Shown here piece by piece: positions 19,531-32,119 of a stretch of DNA of 64,000 nt. How positions within the stretch are numbered: position 1 is the first letter of the stretch; each line of letters opens with the position of its first letter. Both the position numbers and the translations under genes were made by a program. Below the pieces are notes generated by a model that had not been told where the DNA came from, searched no databases, and saw only the letters and a list, made by a program, of their open reading frames with translations. Origin of the DNA: Blasia pusilla (taxonomy: Eukaryota; Marchantiophyta; Marchantiopsida; Blasiales). The stretch lies in contig CM114272.1 of the NCBI GenBank assembly GCA_050084515.1, positions 59,706,001 to 59,770,000 of the forward strand, given 5' to 3'.

Positions 19531-22500
19531 CTGAGACGCGCGCCGAGACGGACCGCCAATCTAGCCAAGCGAGACTTCAGTCGAGGCGGCCGACACGGAA
19601 AGTCGAAGGACCGTTCTAGCTAGCAAAACTCCCAAGGTCACCCAGCTACGATCCACGGTCTACCCATAGTTAATTAATCATGTAAATCTCCCCGCCACAA
19701 AAGATCCCCGCCATTCAGATGGTGTTGGTCGATCGCGTGTAAACAACTACGGCTAGATCGTCCACGTATTTGCCCACCTCACTCCTCGGGTACCTCGACT
19801 GGGAGTGGTCTACAGTCTACTTACGAGTGAGTCTCCAGAACTACATGCAGAACTGAGTCTCTCTCGGAAAGGCCTGGCGGCTCAGATTTGTGCGAGTCAA
19901 CTCGCTGTGTTCCGAAGCTGATTTGGACAAGTTAGCTGTCCGAAATACTCGGAAGCATAGATCTCCCCACCATTTCTTTCCGACAACCAGCAAGCCCGAT
20001 GGGAAATCTTCCCCAGCTAGAGAACACCTAAATTTTGACGGAAGGCTCTAAAGGTTTTAGCAACCCGTTGACGTGGACTCTCTTCTAAGTTCTATTGTAG
20101 AATTTGTAGTGAAATGTAGTCTATGTATCGTCTTAAGGTGTAATAATAATACTAATAATTCCCGATCATGAATCCCACTGCCAGGGAAAGAGAAAGCAGA
20201 CCTACTCACTAGCTCAAGTCTCATAGGTTATGCAGTTGGTCTATGATAGTGGCGCCAACTTTTGGATTTATAGCGGCTTTCACGTAGATTCAGTGGTAAC
20301 AGCAGCACGCGTGTTGAAATCTCCGTTTTTGAATTTGACCGCAGGACAAAAGCCATAAAAAATTGACGTGAGGGGAGGGGTGATTCGAAGGAATGAAAAT
20401 AAACCTGATTTTCTATTCACTCACCAGGATTGCTGTTGTGGAGACTTGAGTTTCTCGCGGAAAGAATTCTTCCATTAATTAGAGCAGGACTTAGAAGACT
20501 AGACAATCATTTTGGGACGATTAACAACGAAGGAAATGATAATCTTAAAAAATGTAATATTTTAGTCTTGGATTTCAAAAGAAGTGCTACTTTTGGATTC
20601 CATTATAATCAATTAAGAGGACTATAATCAATTAAGAGGACGTACTTAGCACTAGATACTTTTATTACATTTATTCATCTTTGCCCTCTCTAATTCAATC
20701 TGATTTTTCGCTTCCATTATTTGGAATCAATATCCCCTTATTCTCTAATATTCCGTTATTTACACCGATGGGGTTTTTACATGAAATTTACCATACTGGT
20801 AGGAGCGTACCCTCACTCACGCGAGGGTACTCATAACTCAGGTACGCGTAAAGGACCCGTATTGGCAGTGCGTAAGATCTGAAGCTATAGGAAGACATAG
20901 AGAATAAATTTATTTAAAGTGGGGAAAGATATCCAACAATCACACCACGCGCAACCTCCCACCTGATCCTGGTGAGCGGCTGTGGGTCCGGTATAGTGAT
21001 TGGGCAGGATATGTGTCCGAATATGTGGCGAAAGATTCAAACCAACACTCGTGGGCACCGGTTTGACGGGATTCGCGATGTTTTTATATTTTTTATTTAT
21101 ATACCTCAGAACTTTCAAGATTTTTTTAAAACCAGTTGCTTCACGTGCGTGGGTCATGGTCATGAGCGGAGTACACAATAATTCTATGGAAAAATAAATA
21201 TAAATAAATAACCGTTTCCGATTTTTAAACGTTTACAAAGGGACATCGTACTGTGTCGGTGAACGAGTCCCTTTACGAAACTTCGTCTTTGTTCGATTAT
21301 ATCATATCAACGCAATCCCTTTAATAAACTTCATCTTTTTTCGCTTGCATCATATTGTAGGTTATTACTTCACTTCTTTCAATACCGCGTATGACTAGGT
21401 ATGTCATTTCCCGTGTCACCTGAAATCCTTGTTTTCATGTTTATTTTTTTCTCAGTTACGATCTGAAAGTAATCACTGACTTCGTGGGTAGCAAATGTTA
21501 AACTAGTCGTCATAAGTGTTCCTGATCAGTACACACAACATCAGTAGAGAACATTGTCCCAATGGAGCGTTTACGTTTACGTTTAGCCTAATGGAGCGTT
21601 TACGTTGCTGCCTAATTCTGCATGACTCCTCTCTGCATAAACGCTGCAGCCTAACTCGTTTACGGTGCAGCCCGGCTTGTTGCCGTTTACACATTCCGAC
21701 AGCTATGAGCTCGAAAGCAGATGCTGGCGATCATGGACTCGACGGAGGAAACCTGAACCAAGATGGAGATCGAGTGCTTTTACGTGGAATAAAGCGTAAA
21801 CTCACTCCTTAAAAATGACAAAAATCTCTAAGAAACACGTACACTCACCCACTCTGCATGCAGAGGCAACCGAAGAATCAGCTCCAGAATAAGAAAGAAC
21901 AATCGATCGACTTCCCGGTCTGACGAATCCCTGAGCTCCGGAATGGTCTGAAGGAGGTAGACTTTTGTAACAAGTGAATTTCAACTCAAAATGGATGAGG
22001 CGACCATGCACAATTCATACCGCTGATATTATTTGCTGCACCTTGACTAAGAGTAGTGGACACGCGACCTTTGTCATCCAGTTGTGGCTGCTTGGCCAAT
22101 TGGCAGCTCCAGCCTCCATTCCCATTCGTTATGTAAGAAATTCTAAGCTCGCTCTTTTAACAAAAATGAAGGAAAGTCCAGATGAGTAAGCTCCATGAAC
22201 TGATCAGATCAAATTTTTTTCACTTGGAAATACCAGTTTGAAAAGTAACATAATCCGGGAAACCACAGAATAGTAGGAGGTTTCAGAATAGGACCCAATA
22301 TCACAAAGTAATCCCAAAGGAATATTTTATATATACAAGTCCTTAAAATATTTTATTCCTTAAAATATTTTATATTTTAAGGAATTTCTCAAGAGAAATT
22401 CGATAAATTTGCAAGTCTCTCCATGAGAGTTTCGGATTTGGAAAATGCATATGCTACCAGAGTTGGATTCCATGACCAGAATCGAACTCTAGCATCCGTG

Positions 22501-23780
22501 CGGAAGAACTGCATATAAAAATACTGTTTTGAATTTTCTGAAGGAGCACTAAGTTTTCTCTATAGCAATGCTGAACTCCTAGAATTCATGTCGATCTCTC
22601 AACAGTCATTCCAGATCTGTGCGATAGTCCACTGGGTTGAATCAATTGACTGGCCCTTCATCGCAATGCATCAATCACGGATAACCTCGGTGTAGGTGGT
22701 AGCTACATACATACATATCTTCCAATCATTTTATGAGGTCCTAATGTCAAGTCCAACTTTTACCTAGCATCGATCATGGCTGTGAACCTACTTTTGTGTG
22801 AATTATAAAGCTTAAACAGGAAATATAAACTTGAAGATGTGGTTGAAACTCAAAATTAGCGGATTTAATTACATCCCGTATGAGATTAAATTGTCAAAAG
22901 AATCAAATCACTTCTTGACTTCGAAAGTCATGTCGAAGAAAAGTAGCTATGGAACTCTCAATCAGGCTACGTTTCTCAAAATTTCCACAAGTTTTAATTT
23001 AGAGGTTAAACGGAGCTTACGCCCTTAAGAATATTCATGAAGGATGCAATGTTCGCATGATCTTGCGGATTTTTTTATGCGAAAGGTACATATTATGTGC
23101 AGTTGAAATTCTAGGCCACTCCGCGTCGTTTCCTTGGCTGTCCGCACGTATCTGCACTTGTCAAATGCTGTCGAGGGCACCCAATGTAATCTTGAACGTG
23201 GTAGCGTCGATTTGTAGAGATGTAGAAGGTGCAGTTTTCCACCCTCTATTCGAGCCTCTCATATTGGGAGAAATCCTAGCGCTGGGCAGATTTTGGACAT
23301 GTTTGAAGGTGATCGAACAAATCCCTTGCTTCCGAAGTACTGATACGCAGTTGGTCATCAGGTGAAGAGACAGTATTGGAGACCTGATTGAAATCCTGAA
23401 TACACTCCTGGCTCGAGTGTGGACCTACTTCCTGGAGCGCAGGAGTATGCAATGCTGCTCCACCATTACTTCGGAAACAGCAATTTTGAATGTGTGCGCG
23501 CAGCTGCCACTTCAAAGCATGAGAACGAGGTGACGCACAGCTACTTATGGAGTCGCGCGACATCGACCATTGATTACATTGATGCAGTCGTCAGTCTCCC
23601 ATAGGAGTCGGCCAGTGCATGCGTGCTGTGGATACCCAGTCGATCTTTCCATTGATGCGGTCTCAGCTTCCAGCCGCGATCACCCATTGCGGCGTCGGCT
23701 ATCGACTCTGATTATCGCGCATTCGTGTACGTTGTACATATCCATGGAAGAATTTTGATTCGCCAACGAAACGTCAAGTT
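19531..23780. other. Region without recognisable genes
   Basis: Several short open frames occur (for example 23057-23365 plus and 23563-23276 minus) but none shows a known domain, and codons do not look constrained. A local repeat of CCTAATGGAGCGTTTACGTT and CGTTTACG-type words lies at 21558-21690. An AT-rich inverted stretch (CTTAAAATATTTTAT...TATTTTAAGG) lies at 22340-22385. Otherwise I see nothing. Confidence 0.4.
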
Positions 23781-24176
23781 CCTAAAAATAAAAAGTAAAG
23801 AAATGTAAAATCCCATATTAATAATAGCATACCTAGGGAAAACATATTCTAATGGAGAAAAGAGTCTCCTTAATACTAACAAATGAATCTACGCAATTTA
23901 TCAGGCTTATGCTATAGTGATGCTAATATAGTTAGAGCGGCCCTAAACAAGGTGCATAGCTTATGGGTTTTATTTTTAACTCTTCCTCCATCTCATTTTT
24001 ATTAGACTTCCACTAGTACTAGCATATTTCTACCAACAATAAACTTATTCTATCGCCACTTCTCACTTGGACAATACTTGAGTTCTATTTCTCCTTTTTC
24101 TAAGCACTTCCTTACTAAGTGGTGTTGAATATCAAAATATTTGGTGCGATCATAATGCGATTCTTTGTAATTATCC

Positions 24177-24498
24177 TCATGAATGAGGATTGGATATGGT
24201 TCTCAATCCCATAATAATCCATTTCCTTTTGAAGCCATAGAGATCTTTTGCCGCAATAGTGGCAGCAAAGAAAGATTCTTGCTTGACCAAGAGATTGTTG
24301 CTCCGCCTAGTGTGACAAAATCTTGGATTCCTGCTTGACCAAGAGATTGTTGCTCCGCCTAGTGTGACAAAATCTTGGACGTGGCGTCTCCTTGCAACCT
24401 CTCCAATCTGCATCGTTGTATCCTACAAGTTGCAAGGTTGTATGTTTGCCGTAGTAACGCAACACCAAATTCTTAGTCCCTTGCAAGTATCGAAACAC
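24177..24498 (-). pseudogene. Copia RNase H, disrupted by a 52-bp duplication
   Basis: Minus-strand MFRYLQGTKNLVLRYYG and LVGYNDADWRGC are the start of the copia RNase H (LVGYSDADWAGD in intact relatives). The frame then runs into a 52-bp tandem duplication (24276-24327 and 24328-24379, GCTTGACCAAGAGATTGTTG in each), which shifts the frame because 52 is not divisible by 3. The end (RKWIIMGLRTI) is probably past the functional domain. Confidence 0.7.
24276..24379. repeat. 52-bp tandem duplication
   Basis: Two nearly exact head-to-tail copies within the copia RNase H (TTCTTGCTTGACC... and TTCCTGCTTGACC..., both ending TGACAAAATCTTGGA). A local slippage-type event after insertion. Confidence 0.85.
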
Positions 24499-24503
24499 TC
24501 ATT

Positions 24504-25718
24504 TCACTCCTCGCCAATGTGATGTGCAAGGTCCAGAGATACATATTGCGCAAAGTGGTGGCAAGAAAAAGAGATATCATACATAGTTGCATTTTCCAAA
24601 TACAACAAAGATCCCAATACTTGTTCATACAATTTGACTCCTTTTGAGTAGAGTTGCATGTCATTCTCATGAATGATTAAATGCTTAGGCTCCATCCGTG
24701 CTGCAACAGCTTTTGCCTCCTTCATCCCGAATTCTTCAAGCTTCTGAGAGATATACTTAGTTTGGCTCAAACTAATGGCTCAATCTCCTTTGCTCCAAGA
24801 AAAAGTGATGCCAAAAAAATGATTCAACCCACCAAGGTCTTTCATCTTGTAGCACCTCTGCAAATCTTCTTTTTGAGTCGCAGTTATCTCAAAAATTTTC
24901 CCTCCAATCAATACATCGTCAACATACACAATAAGGGCAAGGACCAACTGATCCATCTTCATTGTGTAGATACATGGGTCAGAATCAGTGCGCTGCCAGT
25001 GCCAACAAGGAGCAATCCAAGTTCTCATTCCATCCACGTCTAGCTTGCTTCAGACCATAGAAGTCTTTAGCAGTTGCACAACCTTGCCTTTGTGCTCTTG
25101 AGGAGTATCCAAACCTTCAGGTACTCTCATGAAGATATTCTCCTCCTTAAGTTCGCCATTCAAATAAGCTGAAACATCATCAAGTTGCTGAACACTCCAA
25201 ACTAGAGTGGCTGCTAGGGCAGAAAACACACCAATTATTGCAAGATGTGCCACAGGTGCAAAAGTCTCATGGTAGTCAATACGTTCGACTTTCGCAACCA
25301 ACCTGGAGGAGTAGCCTTTTGCAACCAACCGTGCCTTGAACCTCTTAACTGATCTATTTGATGCAACCTTGGTATGAAATACCCATTTTGAATCTATGGG
25401 TTTTCTTCCAGCTGAAAGATCTACGAACTCCCATGTGCCATGCTCTTTTAGAGATTGCAGCTCCTCCTGCATGGCCACTTTCAATTCATTTGCAGAGGGA
25501 GATTTCAGAGTTTCTTCCATGGTCTTGGGATCGGGTTTAGAGTGTGGAGGAACCTTAGATGAGTCAATGAATTCCAAAAGAAAATCTTCTCGTACAAATT
25601 CATCATCTTCTCTCCAAGGTGTTCGGCACCTGCGTGGTCCATCAATAATCTTCATAGGATCAATTCCACCCTTTGCATGAGATTGCACATGTTGTTCTAG
25701 TTCAACATCTCCTTCCAT
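24504..25718 (-). pseudogene. Copia reverse transcriptase
   Basis: Minus-strand frames 25718-25050, 25037-24780 and 24770-24504 give the copia RT: MQEELQSLKEHGTWEFVD, KPIDSKWVFHTK, RFKARLVAKGYS, DYHETFAPVAH, VQQLDDVSAYLNGEL, then LIVYVDDVLIGG (intact YVDD) and MKDLGGLNHFFGI. Frameshifts near 25045 and 24775 break the protein. Downstream comes the LGSLLYLENAT region linking to RNase H. Confidence 0.85.
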
Positions 25719-25924
25719 ATGATCTTCAGTGCCCCCGCTAATTTCCTCTTATTCTTCGAGAACATTTGTATCACCAACTTCTATGGTGTCTAGGATTTCT
25801 GTCAGATTGGAAGAACCAAACTTCACAACATGAGGGTCAACATCTTGCTTGTCATTTGTCTTTGAAGGACCTAGGTCAGAGGTTTACAATTGTTACCTGC
25901 TTTTCATCAAAGATGACATCACGA

Positions 25925-26653
25925 CTAAGAATTACTCTCTAGTAGATAAATCTCGTATCCCTTTGCAATCTTAGAATAGCCAACAAAAATACCTTTCCTT
26001 GCCTTTTCATGAAGCTTTTTCCACTTTTCCTTTGGTATATGATACCAAGCAAAATTACCAAATGGATGAGCATGGGCAACAGAAGGTTTCTCATTATAAA
26101 ATGCTTGATAGGATGTCTTACCACCAAGTTGTACATATGGTAGCCAATTGCAAGTCCATACAACAAATTTTACTGCATAGGCCCAATAGCGACGATCTAA
26201 CTTTGCTCCTACAAGGAATGAGCAAACTCCTTCAAAGATAGTGTGCATCATTCGCTCTGCCATCCCAACAACCTCATGTGTGTATGAAGTTGTTACCATA
26301 TATCGGATTCCCTTCGCCTTGAAGTATGAACCAAGCTTTTGGTTCAAGACCTCCGTGCTCTGTCTTTCTGTCTTTCTCTACACTTCTCTTTCCCAAATCA
26401 TGTATGCTTCATGAGTCTAATCTTTAGTCTTGAGGAAAGCTAAGCTAATGTATCACGAACACTCATCTATCCACACAACCATCCACTTAGCACCTCCATA
26501 GCTAGGCGTATCAAAATATCCTAGATAAAAAATGACCACATCTAGAATTCCCTTGGCGTGCTTATGCGTCTCTAGAAAAGGCTGACGGTATGCCTTACCA
26601 ATGATACATGCCTCACATGTTGCCATTAGCTCCTTTTTGCCAACAATTTTCAA
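25925..26653 (-). pseudogene. Copia integrase
   Basis: The 26653-26453 frame has CEACIIGKAYRQPF (Cys pair of the zinc domain) and KWMVVWIDECS, covering the first catalytic Asp. Frame 26347-25925 has FKAKGIRYMVTTSYT, the GMAERMMHTIFEGV block with the catalytic Glu, and the C-terminal GKTSYQAFYNEKPSV, FVGYSKIAKGYEIYL. About 100 bases between them (26348-26452) no longer read open, so the second Asp region is lost or out of frame. Confidence 0.8.
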
Positions 26654-26692
26654 ACCTTCAACAACCCCTATGCGCTCCGCTTCACAAATTGT

Positions 26693-27060
26693 TCATGTAA
26701 AGGCATGTGCTAATGCTAGGTGCCACTCATGAAGTGATCGACCCGCACGAGAAGCTTTCGCCACAATTGTGGTCTCCTCAATTTCACAACACATGAGATA
26801 AGCCTTTCCTTCAAGCTTCCCATGAGCAAGTAGATCTCCATACGGTAGGAACCAATCTACCCCATCTCCATCCAAGTTGAATTTGCAACCCCTTTTGCAT
26901 AAGGTTGCAGCCAATAAAAGCGTATCTCGTGCAGCGGGCACCCAATGCACATTCTTCAAGATCACGGGAGTGCGCTCTCCCTTAGGACCTAAAAATGTGA
27001 GATGCATCTCACCTAATCCACGTGATTTGCTCATACCTCAATCATAGCTTTGTAATTGGA
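26693..27060 (-). pseudogene. Copia protease end and GAG-pre-integrase domain
   Basis: The 27034-26693 frame has VILKNVHWVPAARDTLLLAA followed by EWHLALAHAFT, the degenerate His-rich GAG-pre-integrase motif. Just upstream the protease site is degraded: LDESGSIQLQ stands where WxLDSGAS is usual, and a stop follows. The enzyme would not be active. Confidence 0.6.
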
Positions 27061-27240
27061 TGGATCCACTTTCATCCAAATTATGGATCTTGCTTCGATC
27101 CCCTTGGATATGCACGTCGGCAGCGAAATCAATGCGAAGAAAATCTACCGATGATCTTGGTGCATTTGCTGAATGCTTGTTGACCATTTCTCGCGCTGAG
27201 AGGACCACAACTACACTTGCGCTTGCTGTGAGTCTCTGGA

Positions 27241-27747
27241 CTTCGGACACTCAGAATCATCCTTCCAATGCCCAATCTGTCCACAAGTTCGACATCTGCT
27301 CTTCGACTTTAAGATGTCGATTTTCCCCTTCGACTTTCTATACTTCTAGTCCACCCTTGCATTCTGCTTGCGTTGGGAAAGCTTCCTCGTCGATTGCACC
27401 AACAAAGCAAAAGATAAAGAGATATTCTTCTCTTTACGCCTTGCCTGCTCTTCGAGGAGTATGGAGCACACAATTTCCTCCATAGTTTCTTCCTTTCTCC
27501 ATGACTCCATTGATTGAACCAAAGGATCCCAAGATTCGGGCAAAGTATTCAACATGAGCCATGCCATGCTCCGCTTGCTCATCTCTCCACCAACCTCGAT
27601 ATACTCATCCCTAAGATCAAACATTTGACGAAGAAACATCTCCATGCACTCGCCCTCTATGTATCGAAGATTGTAAGCTTACTTTCTATGCAAAGTAAGC
27701 TGTGGAGCTTACGTCCCACATCTCCTTCGCTGTCTTACACTTTTTAA
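27241..27747 (-). pseudogene. Copia gag with zinc knuckle
   Basis: Frame 27645-27346 matches the UBN2-like copia gag core (MFDLRDEYIEVGGE, WLMLNTLPESWDPLVQS, EETMEEIVCSILLEEQARR). Past a frame change, 27300-27245 encodes CRTCGQIGHWKDDSEC, a CX2CX4HX6C knuckle of the kind seen in plant copia gags. Confidence 0.7.
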
Positions 27748-28260
27748 TATGACTCTTCTGCAATGGCTTTACATGCAAAACAATGTGTGCGCTCTCGCTT
27801 CCATCTCTTCCTCATCCCATTTGTCTATCGCACAAGCATTCTCCTCACTTGGTCTCTTCCCTTCTACATATTTAAAGAGTTTATGAGTACTCAATAAATA
27901 CATCATAAAAAATGACCACCTACTATGGTTTCTTTATTCAAGTAGTTCAACGATGAGTTTTTACTAATGAAAAGTCTATATGAAGTGCAAGACTAATTTT
28001 CAGATTATAAGAAAAACTAAAAAAACTAAAAAACCATAAATCAATGATAAGAACTTTGTAACATAATAATTATCAAGTCTAACATTAAATCATAGCAATT
28101 TCCAAGTCTAACATTTAGCAAAGTAAAGAAATGCAAAATCCTAAATCTCATTAACAAGGTTGCCTCTAACATATCGAAGACATATTTTAAGGGAGAAAAG
28201 AGTCTTGTTAGGACTAAGAAATGAGTCTAGGTAATCACTACTATAAGTATATTAGATATC

Positions 28261-29537
28261 TGCATTACTCATGGACGGCGAATAAAGTGCATCCATTTCT
28301 GTACAACGTAAGAAAAAAAGTGTGGTCACCCATCACACCATCAGATTCATCACTCATCTCATCCATGATTTGAAAAGTGTGACAGTAATCTTAAAATGGA
28401 TAGTGGTAGGCCAAGAGTCCTGGGTAATCTTACCGGTGCCGGAGAGAGATTAGGCGAACTGCATGTGGCACCCATGGAGACGAGAGGGAAAGCGCTAGCT
28501 CCAAACTCAGTTTCCTGAGAAGCTGTGAGCCAAGGGGACAATCGTCGTTGCCGAAACATACACACAGACATATACTAGCTCAGAACTGATACTGAGACTC
28601 GAATTTCTAGTGTATTTGCGAAAAATTTCTAATGTCTGTCTGCAGCTCACCACACTCAAAGCTCCACATCACAAAACTGAACCGAAAATGTCGAGAACCA
28701 GACAATTTTCGGTTAGTGCAGCCAATTTTGACGTGTGAGTCAAGCGCAAGCAAGCAAACAAAAGGCTATGGATGGGAAGATGTGAGACAAAAATTTGCAA
28801 TGATCACACCAACAATGTCGCAGAGCTGAGTTCTAGACTTGAAAACTTCAATATACATGTGTCCTAAAAAGCAGATGAGAACTTGAGTCCCCGAGGCTAC
28901 TACTTACATCGCTGTGATCAGCCATTTGACGAAACTTTGGAGCTCGACTTTAAAGCAAGATGGTTTCGAATTAGCACACTAAACGCTAAGATCCCTCGTA
29001 CGATGGCGGTGATCTAGAAGACCTCCGACCAGAGCGTCGAATACAGAGATGCTAGCTTTTCAAATCTAGCTGAGTCCAAATCCAGCTATTCTCGAGCGGC
29101 AATACTGCACGATCTGAATCGACTTCGGATTCACACTCATGCAGATGTACAGAACAGATGACTGGAGATGAGTGCTGAAGCGGCTGCGGTGCTATAAATA
29201 CAGATATACAAAATGCACGCTCAGCAGCAAGAAGTCCATGACCCAAACAAACAACACCACCAGACACAGCGCTGAACAGATCGATCCCATGAATGTCCGG
29301 TCCACACATTCAATTCGCCGAGGCGGCCATCCCGAAGAACTCTATTCAAACTGAACTGCCGGCACCGAAACGCCAAGAGAGGGAAGAACTCACCACCATA
29401 GACGTACGCGGCTGCTCAGTTCAAATGCTCATCCACTTTTCCGAGTCCTCCGCAAACGCTAAGTGATCGGTCTATATCAACTGTGGCGGCGCATATCTTC
29501 ATTACTCATGGACCGCGAATAAAGTGCATCCATTTCC
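28261..29537. repeat. Two direct 40-bp repeats bracketing about 1.2 kb
   Basis: CATTACTCATGGACGGCGAATAAAGTGCATCCATTTCT at about 28263-28300 recurs at about 29500-29537 as CATTACTCATGGACCGCGAATAAAGTGCATCCATTTCC. Between them lies GC-richer sequence with an unidentified 70-codon minus-strand frame (28571-28359) and a TATA-like GCTATAAATAC at about 29191. This could be a small non-autonomous element with terminal direct repeats; no coding domain is recognisable. Confidence 0.55.
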
Positions 29538-31560
29538 AAGGACCTTTAGACTAAATCGCAATCCATCGATTTAGTCTAACGTCGCAATAGATTTTTGGGA
29601 CGTTACCTGAGGAAGAATGCGACTAAACCACTTTCAGCAAGAATATTTCTTTTCAAAACTTTGGCTCATAGGTACGGAAATGACAAATATTCCAAACAGT
29701 GAGATTTTTCCAATCCAGGAGCTCTGACTATATCTACTTCTCTTTTCTTAATGTTTATTAGCATCTCAAACTGAAGTCTAGTTTGATTTGTACTTCGTTG
29801 TTTAAAACAAAGTCAAAGTTGTAGTGGACGTTAATTGGAGTCCTAGTTGACTATAATAGATTGGAATTAGATGTCATGACGTTTATGACTAATAGTCAAA
29901 CTTATTGGACTACCTTTGAGTTATATACTCGTTTAGCTGGTTTAAGAGAAAGTTTGGTGTACCATCTCCCATTCTTACTTTTATGAAGACCTTCATCAAG
30001 TGCATTCCTAGTAACCTCTGATTAATACTTCTAATAGTGTTTATTTTTTCTTCATTTGGTTACATTCGTCTTGAGTTTCTTTGATTTTTATATTAGTCCT
30101 TCCATAATCTTTCTAGCTTTTTCCTTCACCCTCCACTTCCCAAATCCTCTAGATTTTATATTTCAATCCATGTTATCCCTATGTTATTCATGTTATCCCT
30201 ATGTTATTCATGTTATCATCTTATTTTCAATAAAAAAAAATTTCTAGTCCTTATTTCCATAACATTACGATGCTAAGTACAATGCAGTTTTTTTTACCAA
30301 TATCATTTTTTAGACTAAAACTTCTTGATGAACTCTACTTTGAAGGACCTTAATTGTAGCACTATTCAAGATGTTACTTCATTTTTTAATTATATGAATT
30401 CCTACATAAAATGGGCCACTTAATTTCTATTTTTTACTTGTAGTATTTCTCATAAATAATCTAGTATCATTGTACAAAAGAAATTTTATGCCGTCATGAT
30501 TTCTTAATCATGTAGATGCACATTTATCCATCTCTTACTTACCTAGGTGGGTTTTGAATAACCAAAATATTTTTTAAAAGGTTTGAAATTTCCCTAACAT
30601 CCCATCCTATTTTTTTTCCAGAAATCCTAACATTGAGATGACATCTATTTTTTTATTTATGTGAAAACCAAAAACCTAAAGATTCCATAAATTTTCTCAA
30701 ATATCTCTCTAGACTTCCATATCAAATATTCAATTTTGGATATTTTCTTGAACCTTGGTTTCAATAAAATTGGTAAAAAATTTTATCTTTCAGCACCTTG
30801 TCAATGTGGCGGATACTAACCTAGTTCCACTTATGGCATATATTTCTCTACTATCGTATCGACATTCCCAAAATATATCTATTTTATGAGGCTTGAAAAA
30901 ACTATGTATACATTTTTTTACTCATACCCATATATAAATATAGGTATGAGTACTTAATCAATGTAATCAATTAGGATATCTACCGCCTCCAAGTTGATAA
31001 CCTAGCATTTCATGTTCGCGTTCACCTAGTTGTGATTTCCGTTGCAACTCATTACGGCCAACTCCGAGTCTATCTACCATATTGTCACCACATCTAAAAC
31101 CAAGTTATGCATACACTTTGTCAATATTTTGTCTTAGCGTCGCATCATATAAATCACCACGCCGTTACACCTACACCAGTTGTAGTCTCAAAGTACCTAT
31201 GAGAAGTGAATTAAGTTGCAATCTCAAAGTCCATTCAAGAAGTGAATTTTTCCCCGACTAACTAAACCCTACGTTGTTGCATCACACAATAAGTGACAAG
31301 ATATCTGTTATTTTTATCATGCAAATATCATGGTGACCAGCGTGTGTGGGCTATTGCAAACCAGGATACTGGTGTGCATCGTTCATACTTAGATTATTTG
31401 TGAAACCACTTCGCGGTGTTTGTAACACGCTTTCTCCATACTAGTGGCAGCGTGTATCATGCACGCGAGTGAAATCATTAATCATGTTGCACAAAAAATC
31501 TTTTTCTGGGTGTCCGTAGAAGGGGAAATTATTGCTTTCCCATAATAGAAAAGCATTAAC
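29538..31560. other. AT-rich region without genes
   Basis: No supported gene or RNA. A small 20-bp tandem repeat (ATGTTATCCCTATGTTATTC, about 2.5 copies) lies at 30166-30216. Long A and T tracts elsewhere. Confidence 0.5.
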
Positions 31561-31562
31561 CG

Positions 31563-32115
31563 CCCGATTGCCACATGCCAAGCAAAGAGATGTTCACATA
31601 TCAAAAAAATACTCTCAAATAATATACACTAGTAAGGTGCTTGTACGATGCACGGGAGATAAAAAGTCTTTGAAAAACTAGTGTATAGTCTCTGAAGGGA
31701 AAAAATTAATGATGCTTCATATAAATTCAAATTTTTTCTTGTTACCCATAACATGTGAAACATTTTCTTGCTGCCCAATTGCCACATGTCAAACAAAGAG
31801 ATGTTAGAAAATCAAGAAAACATTCTCCCATAATAATATAGATAAGGTGCATGTGCGATGCGTGCGAAATAAAAAAGTGTTTGAAGATTTAGTGTATAAC
31901 TCGTGAAGGGAAATTTTAATGATGTTTTACATAAATTTATTTTTTTATTTTTCTCCATAACATTGAAATATTTTCTATCTGCATAATTGCCACATGTTAA
32001 ACAAAGATATGTTAGAAAATAAAAAAAACATAATAATATATCCGGAAGCTAAGTATAACCGGAAATGGAAAAATTAATATATTATACATAAATTTAAAAA
32101 AAAATTGTCCATTTA
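31563..32115. repeat. Tandem repeat, about 210-bp unit, 2.5 copies
   Basis: Units start at the anchor ATTGCCACATG near 31567, 31778 and 31985 (spacing 211 and 207), with a shortened unit after about 32104. Shared blocks are CAAAGAGATGTTAGAAAAT, ATTCTCCCATAATAATATA, AAGGTGCATGTGCGATGC, GTGTATAACTCGTGAAGGG and ACATAAATTTA. A lone relative sits at 18.1 kb. This looks like a satellite or the internal part of a repeat family with short GTGC...GCAC palindromes. Confidence 0.8.
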
Positions 32116-32119
32116 AAAT

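Larger units (their letters stand above)
23787..28245 (-). mobile_element. Degenerate Ty1/copia retrotransposon
   Basis: Minus-strand order gag, CCHC knuckle, protease, GAG-pre-integrase, integrase, RT, RNase H is the copia arrangement. All parts are recognisable but split by stops and shifts. Flanking sequence at 23787-23905 (AAGTAAAGAAATGTAAAATCC, then GGAGAAAAGAGTCTCCTTA) resembles 28119-28235 (AAGTAAAGAAATGCAAAATCC, then GGAGAAAAGAGTCTTGTTA) in direct orientation. These are probably remnants of the LTRs, so the boundaries given are approximate. Confidence 0.75.

Noticed and set aside
22440-22515. Possible tRNA on the minus strand (GAGTTCGATTCTGG resembles a T-loop)
   Set aside because: The T-stem does not pair and no acceptor stem or anticodon arm fits around it.
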